Assembly: GCA_029858965.1 (NCBI GenBank)
Contig: JAOUDZ010000034.1
Location: 1 to 43,174, forward strand
Direction: 5' to 3'
DNA length: 43,174 bases
From: Cyclobacteriaceae bacterium
GTDB taxonomy: Bacteria > Bacteroidota > Bacteroidia > Cytophagales > Cyclobacteriaceae
Shown here: positions 1 through 8,202 of the stretch, piece by piece
Numbering within the stretch: the stretch's first letter is position 1
Layout of the letters: each line of letters opens with the position of its first letter
Made by a program: the position numbers and the translations under genes
Notes under the pieces: generated by a model
Told to the model about the DNA's origin: nothing
Databases searched by the model: none
What the model saw: only the letters and a program-made list of their open reading frames with translations

Positions 1-149
1 GTATAACCCACAATGTTGGTAAACATGATTACTTTCAGCTCATGCCGGGAAGTCATTACCTAAAAATAATTCTATTAATTTTTAATATCAACTTATTGAT
101 TAGAATCAACACTTACTGAATTCATACATCGCATACAATACAAAAAAAG

Positions 150-1859
150 CTAATACTTTAGTTTTAATTCTTTTGCCAATTGAATATACCGTACATCTTT
201 CTCCAACTTTTTTAAAAATCCAGTAAAAAAGTAGGGAAGGTTTGGATTATGTTGTCTATACAAAAGCTCCAATATCCGAATAGCGTCATCGATCCTATTA
301 AGACGCTCATAAAGTACAACACCTTGCGGTCCCCCTTTTTTTTCCTGTTCATGCGCCACAATTTCTATAGCAGCTGAATAACCCGATTCCTGATAGACTT
401 TCCTAACAGAATCACGCTTCACTACATCTTGGCCCAATTGCAACAGCAATAATTCCAGAGAGCGATCCAAATCACCTTTCAGATAAGCGTAATTTTCATC
501 AATCAATAACTTACCAAAAATTTCATTATTGCGGCTCGAAATTTCATAAGCTTTATCAATGTCACCATGATGAAGAAATACAATACCAACCAAACCTTGT
601 ATATGTGGGCTCAACGGATCAAGTCTTGAAGCAATTTCAGCGTGAGCTAAGGCTTCCTCCCACCTTCTTTGAATCATAAGAATATGAGCGAAGTGTGCGT
701 GCGCAAATGAGTGATTTGGATTTACTTCCAATGCTTTTCGAAATGCTTTTTCACTCTTTGCCCAATCCCATTCACTTTGAAAAGCATTGATAGCTTTGTG
801 ATACTGAGCTTCCGGATAATTTGGATCCAACTCAAGTGCCTTTTGATTGTAGGAATAGATTTTTGGAATTGCCTCCTCACCACTAGCCTGATTCAATTGA
901 AAAAGTGTTATCCATACCCAGGAAACACCAGCATAGGCAGGTGCAAACGATGAATCAAGCTCAATGGCTCGATTAAAATAAATAAGTGCTTTTTGTACAT
1001 TCTCTGGAGTGGGGTTGTTTTCTACATAAATTTTGCCATTCATAAAAGCTTTATAAGCGTCTGAATTTATTTTCCTAAGTGCACTATTGGATTCAGAACT
1101 ATGCAGTGTCAGATCAATTTCATTGGCGACTGTACTCGCAACATCATCAAACAGGTAAAGGATATTCTCAAAAGGACGATCGAAGACTTTCGCCCATAAA
1201 TGTTTTTCTTTAGGAAAAGCTTTCACTAACTGAATGTTGATTCTAACACTATCTCCTATTGAAAGAACCGAAGCTTCAATAATGGCATCAACATTCAATT
1301 CAGTTGCCATTTCCTGCATACTTTTTTTACCGCTGCCTTTATAGGAAAGCGTTGAAGTTCGCGAAATAACATCCAGTGATTTGATTTGTGATAATGTGGT
1401 GATCAGATTGTCATGCATTCCCGCTAACAGATTTTGCTGGTCATCATTATCGGTAAGGTTATCAAATGGAAGTACCGCTATGGATCGGATGGGGCTATCA
1501 GGTATTGTCTTTGACGAATCAGCGAAATATTTATTAATGACAAAAAATAATGCCGTGATAAATAAAATTCCAATAAATATCCAGGCAGGATATCTGGACT
1601 TCTTAGGCGTCAGCTTACCAAGCTCTTCAAATTGTAAATCAGCATTAAATGAAACAGAATAAACTGTTACTGCATCAATCACGTTTTTTAGATGCTTCTC
1701 TCCTACTGCTAAACTTTGAATGCCTTCTTTATTAACAAGATTTCTATGTACTATATCAGTTACCAGTATCTGATTGGGTTCAGCAAGTGCCTGAATACGA
1801 CTGGCAACATTAATTCCATCGCCAAATATTTCATTTCCTTCAACCACCACATCACCCAC
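150..1859 (-). pseudogene. 5'-truncated class III cyclase / FlgO-like / TPR protein
   Basis: This is a paralog of the protein at 2555-4540 that has lost its N-terminus. The open frame starts in the middle of the cyclase domain, at the GDVVVEG motif, which matches residue 95 onward of the intact paralog. The conserved FTDIVGYT and MGDG segments carrying the two metal-binding aspartates are therefore missing. What remains is the NVASR segment, a membrane helix at about residues 92-110, a FlgO-like region beginning IAVLPFDNLT, and several TPR units to the C-terminus. The GTG at 1859 aligns with an internal codon (CTG in the paralog), so it is not a genuine start. The frame stays open to a stop at 1920-1922, but that stretch has no similarity to a cyclase. 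No internal stops or frameshifts were seen, so the truncation may be recent. The remnant cannot be an active cyclase. An assembly misjoin is the alternative explanation. Confidence 0.8.
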
Positions 1860-2440
1860 TTTATGATCTTGATCCGGAGATATCGAGGGTGTTGGGAATA
1901 TTCGATGATTTGATATGTGTCATATTTCTGATTGATTTTTCAATCCGATTTTATCAGGCAGAAAGTAAACTTGAGTTTATGCGTTGGGGTTGGATCGACC
2001 TGATCTCAAGTATACCCATGCTTGAATTTTTAAGGGCTGGAAGACTTTTTAGCATTATTCGCCTGGTTCGTGTACTACGGGTTTTTCGTTCACTTCGTGT
2101 GCTGGTAAAGCATTTTAAGAAGAACCGGGTGGAGAGCACGGTTTCAAGTATGGCGATTATTACCATACTGCTTATGATATTTTGTTCAATCACTATTCTT
2201 CGATTGGAGGATGTTCCTCATGGAAACATAAAAACAGCCGAGGATTCTCTTTGGTGGGCGATTGGTACTGTTACTACAATTGGATATGGCGATGTTTATC
2301 CGGTTACAACCGGTGGAAGGATTGTTGCCAGTGTACTTATAATTTTTGGTGTTGCCATGTTTGGAACATTAAGTGGATTAATCGCCAGTTGGTTCCTTGG
2401 TGCAAAGAAAAGTAAACAGAGAAAAGGAGTGAATATCTGA
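1859..2440 (+). pseudogene. 5'-truncated voltage-gated potassium channel (ion transporter family)
   Basis: The remaining protein shows S2 (IFDDLICVIFLIDF), S3 (WGWIDLISSIPM), an Arg-rich S4 voltage sensor (RLVRVLRVFRSLRV), S5, the pore loop with selectivity filter TTIGYGD, and S6 ending at GLIASWFLG. It would form a tetrameric inner-membrane K+ channel. A GTG at 1889 could be called as the start, but the frame reads on upstream as LYDLDPEISRV, which is plausible channel sequence just before S2. It then runs into the antisense of the neighbouring cyclase at about 1859. Transmembrane segment S1 and the true start codon are absent, so I treat the gene as broken at its 5' end. Residues from S2 to the stop are uninterrupted. 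The downstream cyclase gene begins 114 bases later on the same strand. Confidence 0.75.
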
Positions 2441-2554
2441 TGATTAAGTCAAATTAAGATCTTAGTAATTAATGTTTGCGATAGTAACGATTAAGCAAGT
2501 CTTAATTCTAGTTGATAAGTTGACATTAAAAATTAATAGAATTATATTTAGCTA
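2441..2554 (+). promoter_or_regulatory. AT-rich leader between channel remnant and cyclase, with small inverted repeat
   Basis: This 114-base, very AT-rich spacer should hold the promoter of the intact cyclase gene. It contains ATTAAG at 2443, 2453 and 2490, the last paired with CTTAAT at 2501-2506 to give a 6-base inverted repeat with a 5-base spacer. I found no exact TAnnTTTG promoter element. The regulatory role is inferred from position only. Confidence 0.25.
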
Positions 2555-4540
2555 ATGACTCCCCGGCACGAGTTGAAGGTAATCATGTTTACCGACATTG
2601 TGGGATATACTGCAATGATGGGTAGGGATGAACAGTACTCCTTATCGCTTATAACAAAAAACAGAGACCTACATAAAAAATGGATCACTCGTTTTAATGG
2701 CCAATTACTTAAAGAAATGGGAGATGGCATGCTCGCCAGCTTTCAATCCATTTCTGATGCTTCCTACTGTGCCGGTGCCATTCTTTCAGAAACAAAAAAA
2801 GTAGATGGACTCAACTTGAAGATTGGAATACACCTGGGTGATGTAGTGGTTGAAGGGAATGAAATTTATGGTGATGGGGTTAATGTTGCGAGTAGAGTAC
2901 AGGCACTAGCTGGTTCAAATGAGATTTTAGTAACTGATATTGTTCAAAGAAACCTGATCAATAAACATGGTATTCGGAGTACACCCATTGGGTTACGAGA
3001 TCTTAAAAATGTTTCAGAATCAGTCGCACTTTATTCCATCTCGTTTGATTCTGAAATTCAGTTTGAGAAAGTTGTAAATGGAGTACCGAAAAAGTCGAGA
3101 TATTCGGTTTGGATATTTATTGCAATAGTATTTTCAGTCGGATTAATTTTTGTAATCAGTAAATACTTTTCTGAAACAGATCAACAGCAACACCAAAGTA
3201 GTCAAATTAAGTCTTTAGCTGTTCTTCCATTTGACAACCTGACGGGAAACAAGGATCAGGATTATCTGTTATTGGGAATGCATGATAATCTGATTACAGT
3301 TCTATCACAGATTCAATCATTGGATGTAATCTCAAAAACATCAACTCTAAGTTATCAAAATCGGTCAGAGAAAAATATTCAGGATATTGCTAATGAATTA
3401 AATGTTGATGCAGTTATTGAGGCTTCGGTTCTTTCGGTTGGTGATAGCGTCAGGATTAATATTCAGTTGATCAAAGCATTCCCAAAAGAAACTCATCTTT
3501 GGGCAAAAATATTTGATCGACCCTTTAAGAATATTTTATATCTGTTTGATGATGTGGCTAGTACTGTTGCAAATGAAATAGGTATGACGTTACACAATTC
3601 ACAATCAAGTAGTGCGCTACGGCAAATAAATTCAGAAGCCTATAAAGAATTTATGAATGGGAAAATGTACTCAGAGAATAACCCTACTCCTGAAAATCTA
3701 GATAAAGCGCTCAGTTATTTCAATCGATCCATTGAGCTTGACTCTCTATTTGCGCCACCGTACGCTGGCATATCTTTCGTGTGGGCTTCTCGATTGCAAC
3801 TTAGCATTTCTGACGGAGTGGAGGCTATTCCAAAGATTTATTCGTACAATCAGAGAGCACTCGATTTGGATCCTAATTATCCGGAAGCACAATATCACAA
3901 AGCAGGTTTTGCTTTCCAAAGGTGGGATTGGAAAGAGAGTGAGAAAGCTTTCTTAAAGGCATTGGAACTAAATCCGAACCATTCATTTGCTCACGCCCAC
4001 TATGCCCACATGCTTATGTTTCAGAGACGGTGGGAGGAAGCATTGTCACATGCGGAAACAGCGTTGAGACTTGATCCGCTAAGTCCGCACATTCTTGGAT
4101 TGGTTGCGATTGTATATATGCATCATGGTGATGTGGATAAGGCGTATGCCATATCAAGTAGCCGGGATGATGTCTTTGCCAAGCCAGTACTTGATGAATA
4201 TTACGCTTTTAAAAATGGTGATTTTGATAGATCGATAAAATCGCTTCTTACATTTTTTGTTAATGACACAACCATTCATGAAAAAGTAAATTCTGTTTAT
4301 ACTAAATCTGGCTATTCAAAAGCTATTGAAGTAGTTGCTCGGGAAATGGAGCGCATGAATATTCATTTGGCGATTGTTTTTTATGAGCGTGCTGGTCTTG
4401 TGGATGAATCCATTCGTTTATTGGAGGATTATTATAATCACCACGATCCAAATCTAGGATACTATTTCACCGAAATATTACAAAAGCTTCAGGCTGATCC
4501 TCGTTATATCGAGTTAGGGAAAAAATTAAAATTACGGTAA
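2555..4540 (+). CDS. Class III adenylate/guanylate cyclase with membrane helix, FlgO-like domain and TPRs
   Basis: A 661-residue protein. Residues 1-165 form a class III nucleotide cyclase domain. It has the metal-binding aspartates D14 (FTDIVGYT) and D57 (EMGDG) and the NVASR segment (N110, R114) expected for transition-state contacts. One membrane helix lies at about 185-203. Residues 219-345 resemble the FlgO-like domain found in many CadC- or cyclase-type sensors (LAVLPFDNLT, ELNVDAVIEASV). Residues 365 onward are TPR repeats (for example ALELNPNHSFAHAHYAHML). The expected topology is a cytoplasmic cyclase with a periplasmic sensor. The product, cAMP or cGMP, cannot be decided from sequence alone. 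The ATG at 2555 is followed directly by the domain. No Shine-Dalgarno is visible, which is usual in Bacteroidota. A truncated paralog lies in opposite orientation at 150-1859. Confidence 0.85.
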   Translation: MTPRHELKVIMFTDIVGYTAMMGRDEQYSLSLITKNRDLHKKWITRFNGQLLKEMGDGMLASFQSISDASYCAGAILSETKKVDGLNLKIGIHLGDVVVEGNEIYGDGVNVASRVQALAGSNEILVTDIVQRNLINKHGIRSTPIGLRDLKNVSESVALYSISFDSEIQFEKVVNGVPKKSRYSVWIFIAIVFSVGLIFVISKYFSETDQQQHQSSQIKSLAVLPFDNLTGNKDQDYLLLGMHDNLITVLSQIQSLDVISKTSTLSYQNRSEKNIQDIANELNVDAVIEASVLSVGDSVRINIQLIKAFPKETHLWAKIFDRPFKNILYLFDDVASTVANEIGMTLHNSQSSSALRQINSEAYKEFMNGKMYSENNPTPENLDKALSYFNRSIELDSLFAPPYAGISFVWASRLQLSISDGVEAIPKIYSYNQRALDLDPNYPEAQYHKAGFAFQRWDWKESEKAFLKALELNPNHSFAHAHYAHMLMFQRRWEEALSHAETALRLDPLSPHILGLVAIVYMHHGDVDKAYAISSSRDDVFAKPVLDEYYAFKNGDFDRSIKSLLTFFVNDTTIHEKVNSVYTKSGYSKAIEVVAREMERMNIHLAIVFYERAGLVDESIRLLEDYYNHHDPNLGYYFTEILQKLQADPRYIELGKKLKLR

Positions 4541-4569
4541 TTCGAGAGATCTATTTCCTATTACTCAAT

Positions 4570-4715
4570 TTACACATTTCGATGCTCTGCTTCTTGTAGA
4601 AGGCTTAAGCGCTCTTCTGGTGTGAATGATCTTTTTACTCTTGACATAGTTCCCTAATTTAACTGTTATAAATCTGTTTTCAGATTCTTGTCCAGTCTTA
4701 TAGGGGGTTAGTACA
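4570..4715 (-). mobile_element. Decayed IS3-like insertion-sequence end with start of transposase OrfA
   Basis: On the minus strand the sequence starts TGTACTAACCCCCTATAAG at 4715. It runs through a leader and reaches an ATG at 4647 followed by 25 codons (SRVKRSFTPEERLSLLQEA and a few more) and a TAA at 4570-4572. That peptide resembles the N-terminal helix-turn-helix of IS3-family OrfA transposases, and TGTACT resembles the terminal inverted repeat of such elements. The reading frame leaves transposase similarity after about 24 codons and runs into the region just after the cyclase gene, so only one end of the element survives. The leader contains a small perfect hairpin (AATCTG, TTTT, CAGATT). 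The assignment rests on motif recall and was not checked by search. Confidence 0.65.
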
Positions 4716-4721
4716 GTTTTT

Positions 4722-4756
4722 ACCCTATGGTTTTTACTGGCCATAGGGTTTTTTTA
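4722..4756 (+). terminator. Rho-independent terminator
   Basis: A perfect 9-base inverted repeat, ACCCTATGG (4722-4730) and CCATAGGGT (4741-4749), is separated by 10 bases and followed by a run of seven T residues. The T run is on the plus strand only, so it would stop transcripts arriving from the cyclase gene or the IS remnant before they enter tRNA-Ser antisense. Confidence 0.7.
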
Positions 4757-4852
4757 TTCCTTTTATAAACGTGGATTTTGTCCACCATTCACTAAAAGCA
4801 GTAACATAAGTAGTTACAAGAATGCGTTTTTAGGTCATTTTACTGATATATG

Positions 4853-4939
4853 CGGAGAGAGAGGGATTCGAACCCTCGGTACAGTTGCCTGTACAACGGT
4901 TTTCGAGACCGCCCCGTTCAACCGCTCTGGCATCTCTCC
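4853..4939 (-). tRNA. tRNA-Ser(CGA)
   Basis: On the minus strand the sequence folds as a class II tRNA. The acceptor stem GGAGAGA pairs with TCTCTCC. The D arm is GCCAGAGCGGTTGAACGG. The anticodon arm is GCGGT, loop CTCGAAA, ACCGT, giving anticodon CGA, which reads the serine codon UCG. A long variable arm (TGTACAGGCAACTGTACC) is typical of tRNA-Ser, and the T loop is GGTTCGAATCC. The discriminator base is G. The 3' CCA is not encoded. The gene lies at the edge of the AT-rich accessory stretch, downstream of the permease gene on the same strand. Confidence 0.95.
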
Positions 4940-4970
4940 TGCTTTCAATTCTTCAAGCATCCAAAAGTAA

Positions 4971-4997
4971 AAACTCCCACAATGTTTGCGAGAGTTT
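4971..4997 (-). terminator. Weak candidate terminator downstream of permease
   Basis: AAACTC (4971-4976) and GAGTTT (4992-4997) form a 6-base inverted repeat. Read on the minus strand, the hairpin is followed by TTTTTACTTTT. It lies 29 bases after the permease stop codon and before tRNA-Ser. The stem is short and AT-rich, so the call is tentative. Confidence 0.3.
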
Positions 4998-5025
4998 CAT
5001 GCATAATTAATTCAAGTGGAAGCTG

Positions 5026-6261
5026 TTATTCAAAACGCAAAGATTCTATGGGATCAAGCTTTGAAGCTTTGTGCGCCGGATAATATCCGGAAACAAGCCC
5101 CACAAATATACACACCCCCATGCCCACAAACATCCAGGTCCACGGAAAAACAAATACCGTGATTCCCATAGCCCTGGAAAGCAGGTTCCCTATCAAAATA
5201 CCCAAAATAACACCGGCAATACCACCGAGCAAACAAACGACAATGGCTTCAATTACAAATTGTTGCCTGATCCGAAGCGCCGTCGCGCCAAGCGCCTTTC
5301 GTACACCAATTTCGCGGGTGCGCTCCGTGACAGAAACCAGCATGATATTCATCAACGCTATCGATGCGCCCAGCAGCGTTATGAAGCCGATGCCAAATCC
5401 ACCCATCCGTAACCCGGAAGTGATACTTTCCAGTTGCTGCGCCAGCGTCTCACTCTTTTCTAATTCAAAGGAATTGGGCTGCCCGACCCGGTCCCGCCTG
5501 ATGGAACGCATCAGTCCGGTGGCCTCACCCATGGCATACTCCATCTGCGATGGATCCGAAATGCCGACGGTAATTTCATACCTGAGCCCCTGGCCTTTTG
5601 ACATCTGGTTGCCCTTGATAATGGGAACAAACACCATATTATCATAGTTGCTGTCTGCCAACTGCCCCTTTTCCTTCAGCACTCCAATAACGCGAAACTG
5701 GATACCGGAAAATGTTATTTCCGTGCCAATCGGATCCTCATTGTTTTTATACAGTGTGCTGTAAATCTTGTAGCCGATAACAGCCACCTGTGACCCATAT
5801 TGAATCTCCAGGCTTGAAAAATTACGCCCTTTTTCTATTTCCAACCCTTTGATTGTCATGTATTCATCATTCACGCCCAAAACAAAAACATTCGGGTTTG
5901 TCTTGTTTGACAGATACTTTACTTCCGCGATTTGTGTAATCCGTGCAGAAAGAGAAATCGTGGAAGTTACCTTGTATTGGTCGATGAATCTGAAGGCTTC
6001 ATTCATCTTTAACTGTGAAAAAGTTTTTTCCGCAATACCCTGACGATTTGAGCCCCTGTTCGATGTTGACCGGATATCAAACGTATTTACCCCCAGAGAA
6101 GAAAGACTTTCATTGACCGAACTCTCGATACCGTCAATTGCGGTAAGAATGCCAACCAACGAGGTGATACCAATAGCTACAATTAACGCCGTCAGGATAG
6201 ATCGGAGTAGATTCGCCTGGATTGATCGAAGCCCCTCCTTAATATTTTCAAGTAGATTCAT
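5026..6261 (-). CDS. MacB-type ABC transporter permease
   Basis: A 411-residue permease of the MacB/FtsX type. It has an N-terminal membrane helix at about 20-45 (ILTALIVAIGITSLVGIL), a long extracytoplasmic region of the MacB periplasmic core type, and three C-terminal helices. The C-terminal block has the family signature REIGVRKALGA and ends with YPAHKASKLDPIESLRFE, the usual MacB-permease ending. Such proteins act mechanically with a cytoplasmic ATPase to move lipoproteins, peptides or macrolides across or out of the envelope. No ATPase gene is adjacent in this window, so the partner must be encoded elsewhere. tRNA-Ser follows on the same strand. Upstream is a 168-base divergent region shared with the gene at 6430. 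Confidence 0.88.
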   Translation of the reverse strand: MNLLENIKEGLRSIQANLLRSILTALIVAIGITSLVGILTAIDGIESSVNESLSSLGVNTFDIRSTSNRGSNRQGIAEKTFSQLKMNEAFRFIDQYKVTSTISLSARITQIAEVKYLSNKTNPNVFVLGVNDEYMTIKGLEIEKGRNFSSLEIQYGSQVAVIGYKIYSTLYKNNEDPIGTEITFSGIQFRVIGVLKEKGQLADSNYDNMVFVPIIKGNQMSKGQGLRYEITVGISDPSQMEYAMGEATGLMRSIRRDRVGQPNSFELEKSETLAQQLESITSGLRMGGFGIGFITLLGASIALMNIMLVSVTERTREIGVRKALGATALRIRQQFVIEAIVVCLLGGIAGVILGILIGNLLSRAMGITVFVFPWTWMFVGMGVCIFVGLVSGYYPAHKASKLDPIESLRFE

Positions 6262-6429
6262 GCACGTGAAACAATTACCTTTGCGTTAAACGTTGATCAA
6301 ACACCCCGGAATGTTACAAATCACCCGCAAATTATTCGGAATAGTCCTATTTGAAGCAATATTCCTTTAAATATGTCGCGATTGTAGGTTCCGGAAAGTA
6401 AATTTATAATTCTATTAACGGAGAAGTGT

Positions 6430-7689
6430 ATGGTGCGTAACGTGTTTTTGATCTTTTTTTTAGCCTGGCAGACAGCTTCCTTTGGCAATTCCATTTTTAT
6501 CCCGATGGATGAACAGCAATCCAATCACCTGAAAGCGTATGGCATTGCATACTGGATACTCAGGAGCAATATGGAAGTTGACTGGCTATTGAATTATCGC
6601 GGCGGCAGCTTCATGTGCGACTACCAACCTGCTATACACAATGAATTGGTTGTGCGTGGGGTCAGCTTCGAAATAATTTCTTCAGCCCAGGCCAATCAGA
6701 TCATAGCTGAAATTGCCAGCCCGGCGGCAAACTATGATATCATGAAACTGGAGAAATACCCACGGATAGCAGTTTATTCCCCAAAATCAAAGTTGCCGTG
6801 GGATGATGCCGTTACACTTGTGCTTACCTATGCAGAAATCCCATATGATATTATCTTCGATAACGAAGTAATGAATGGTATTTTGCCCAAGTACGACTGG
6901 CTGCATTTGCACCATGAGGATTTTACAGGTCAATATGGAAAGTTCTTTGCGCAATACAATAATATGCCGTGGTACATTGAACAGCAGCGGGAAGCAGAAG
7001 AAATGGCGCGCGAGCATGGTTTCCATAAAGTATCGCAGCTCAAGCTGGCAGTCGCAAAAAAGATCAAGGAGTTTGTAACCGGAGGAGGATTTATGTTCGC
7101 GATGTGCTCGGCTACTGACACCTACGACATTGCCCTCGCGGCAGAGGGAATCGATATATGTGACCGTTATTATGATGGTGATGCACCAGATCCTAATGCG
7201 CAGCAAAAGTTAAATTTTGAGAATACACTGGCCTTCACCGATTTCAAACTGGAAAGAAACCCACTGCGCTATGAGTTTTCTGATATTGACAACCAGCCAA
7301 ATGAGCGAGGCTTGCGGCAGGATAACGACTACTTCACCCTGTTCGAATTCTCTGCCAAGTGGGATCCTATTCCCACCATGCTAACCCAGAATCATACCCG
7401 TGTTATCAATGGTTTTTTTGGGCAGACCACAGGCTTCAAAAGTAACCTGATTAAGCCAGATGTGCTGGTGATGGGTGAGAATAAACAAATAAAGGAGGCG
7501 AAATACCTTCACGGAATATTGGGTAAGGGATTTTGGACATTCTACGGCGGGCACGATCCGGAAGATTATCAGCACCAGGTTGGTGAAGAGCCGACAGATC
7601 TTAATCAACACCCCAACTCGCCGGGTTACCGTTTAATTTTGAATAATGTATTGTTTCCTGCTGCAAAAAAGAAAAAGCAGAAGACCTAA
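6430..7689 (+). CDS. Exported protein with glutamine-amidotransferase-like fold, substrate unknown
   Basis: A 419-residue protein with a short signal peptide (VFLIFFLAWQTASFG). After it comes a conserved segment, PMDEQQSNHLKAYGIAYW. Later blocks KEFVTGGGFMFAMCSATD (about 215-235) and GKGFWTFYGGHDPEDY (about 380) are reminiscent of ThuA/class I amidotransferase-like folds, with C232 near the nucleophile position. From memory, relatives in Bacteroidota are often labelled asparagine synthetase B. Nothing here resembles the N-terminal-nucleophile glutaminase or the ATP-pyrophosphatase domain of real AsnB, so that label should not be trusted. The start ATG follows an AACGGAGAAG stretch that could act as a ribosome site. 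The gene is divergent from the permease and 46 bases upstream of a small exported protein. Its function is unknown. Confidence 0.7.
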   Translation: MVRNVFLIFFLAWQTASFGNSIFIPMDEQQSNHLKAYGIAYWILRSNMEVDWLLNYRGGSFMCDYQPAIHNELVVRGVSFEIISSAQANQIIAEIASPAANYDIMKLEKYPRIAVYSPKSKLPWDDAVTLVLTYAEIPYDIIFDNEVMNGILPKYDWLHLHHEDFTGQYGKFFAQYNNMPWYIEQQREAEEMAREHGFHKVSQLKLAVAKKIKEFVTGGGFMFAMCSATDTYDIALAAEGIDICDRYYDGDAPDPNAQQKLNFENTLAFTDFKLERNPLRYEFSDIDNQPNERGLRQDNDYFTLFEFSAKWDPIPTMLTQNHTRVINGFFGQTTGFKSNLIKPDVLVMGENKQIKEAKYLHGILGKGFWTFYGGHDPEDYQHQVGEEPTDLNQHPNSPGYRLILNNVLFPAAKKKKQKT

Positions 7690-7735
7690 ATCCAGAAATC
7701 TTATCCTCTCATACATGGATTTCCATTAGACTGCT

Positions 7736-8200
7736 ATGCAATTAGCAAAAGCTCCCATTCACCCGTACCCACCACGAAGAGCGAAATATTATGCGCGCAT
7801 CTCATATAGGCTGATCATAACGCTGAGCGTCTTTGGCCCATTCACATTGACAACCTGTGGTTCCAGCAATTTTGCGCAGGCACCACACAGTTCAATCAAA
7901 CAGCAAATTCAATCTCAGGTAGGTGAGAACTTCGTCACGAAATACAACGCATCAGGAAGTTATGCGCTGATTACGCCAAAACAAGCGCCGGAAAACATCG
8001 AAACCAACATGCACTTTTTGGTATTGCGATTGGCAGATTCCGCAGTAGTAAAAGATGGGAGTTATCTACGTGGTTATGTGAAATGGGTTGATGATGAAAC
8101 GTTGGAAAAACTCAGTTTGCCCGGTAAGGTAAAACAAGATCAAGATCTATCTGTTTTTAAGTCAATCATCCATGTATCTCAACCGTCACCTAACCAATAA
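7736..8200 (+). CDS. Small exported (possible lipo-) protein, unknown function
   Basis: A 154-residue protein that I do not recognise. The N-terminus is basic (PPRRAKYYARISYR), followed by a hydrophobic stretch (LIITLSVFGPFTLTTCGSS). The LTTC sequence at about 39-42 is an imperfect lipobox, so this may be a lipoprotein. If so, the 20-residue pre-sequence before the hydrophobic core is long, and an internal start is possible. The remainder is polar with no clear domain. It ends 2 bases before the giant T9SS protein gene, which suggests co-transcription and possibly a shared surface role. That role is inferred from position only. Confidence 0.55.
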   Translation: MQLAKAPIHPYPPRRAKYYARISYRLIITLSVFGPFTLTTCGSSNFAQAPHSSIKQQIQSQVGENFVTKYNASGSYALITPKQAPENIETNMHFLVLRLADSAVVKDGSYLRGYVKWVDDETLEKLSLPGKVKQDQDLSVFKSIIHVSQPSPNQ

Positions 8201-8202
8201 GA

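Noticed and set aside
1859-1889. GTG codons at 1859 (minus) and 1889 (plus) as genuine start codons of two complete genes
   Set aside because: Both lie within conserved domain sequence. The intact paralog shows the cyclase should have 93 more residues, and the channel lacks S1 while its frame continues upstream.
6430-7689. Asparagine synthetase B
   Set aside because: There is no N-terminal Cys nucleophile domain and no ATP-pyrophosphatase motif, and the protein has a signal peptide.
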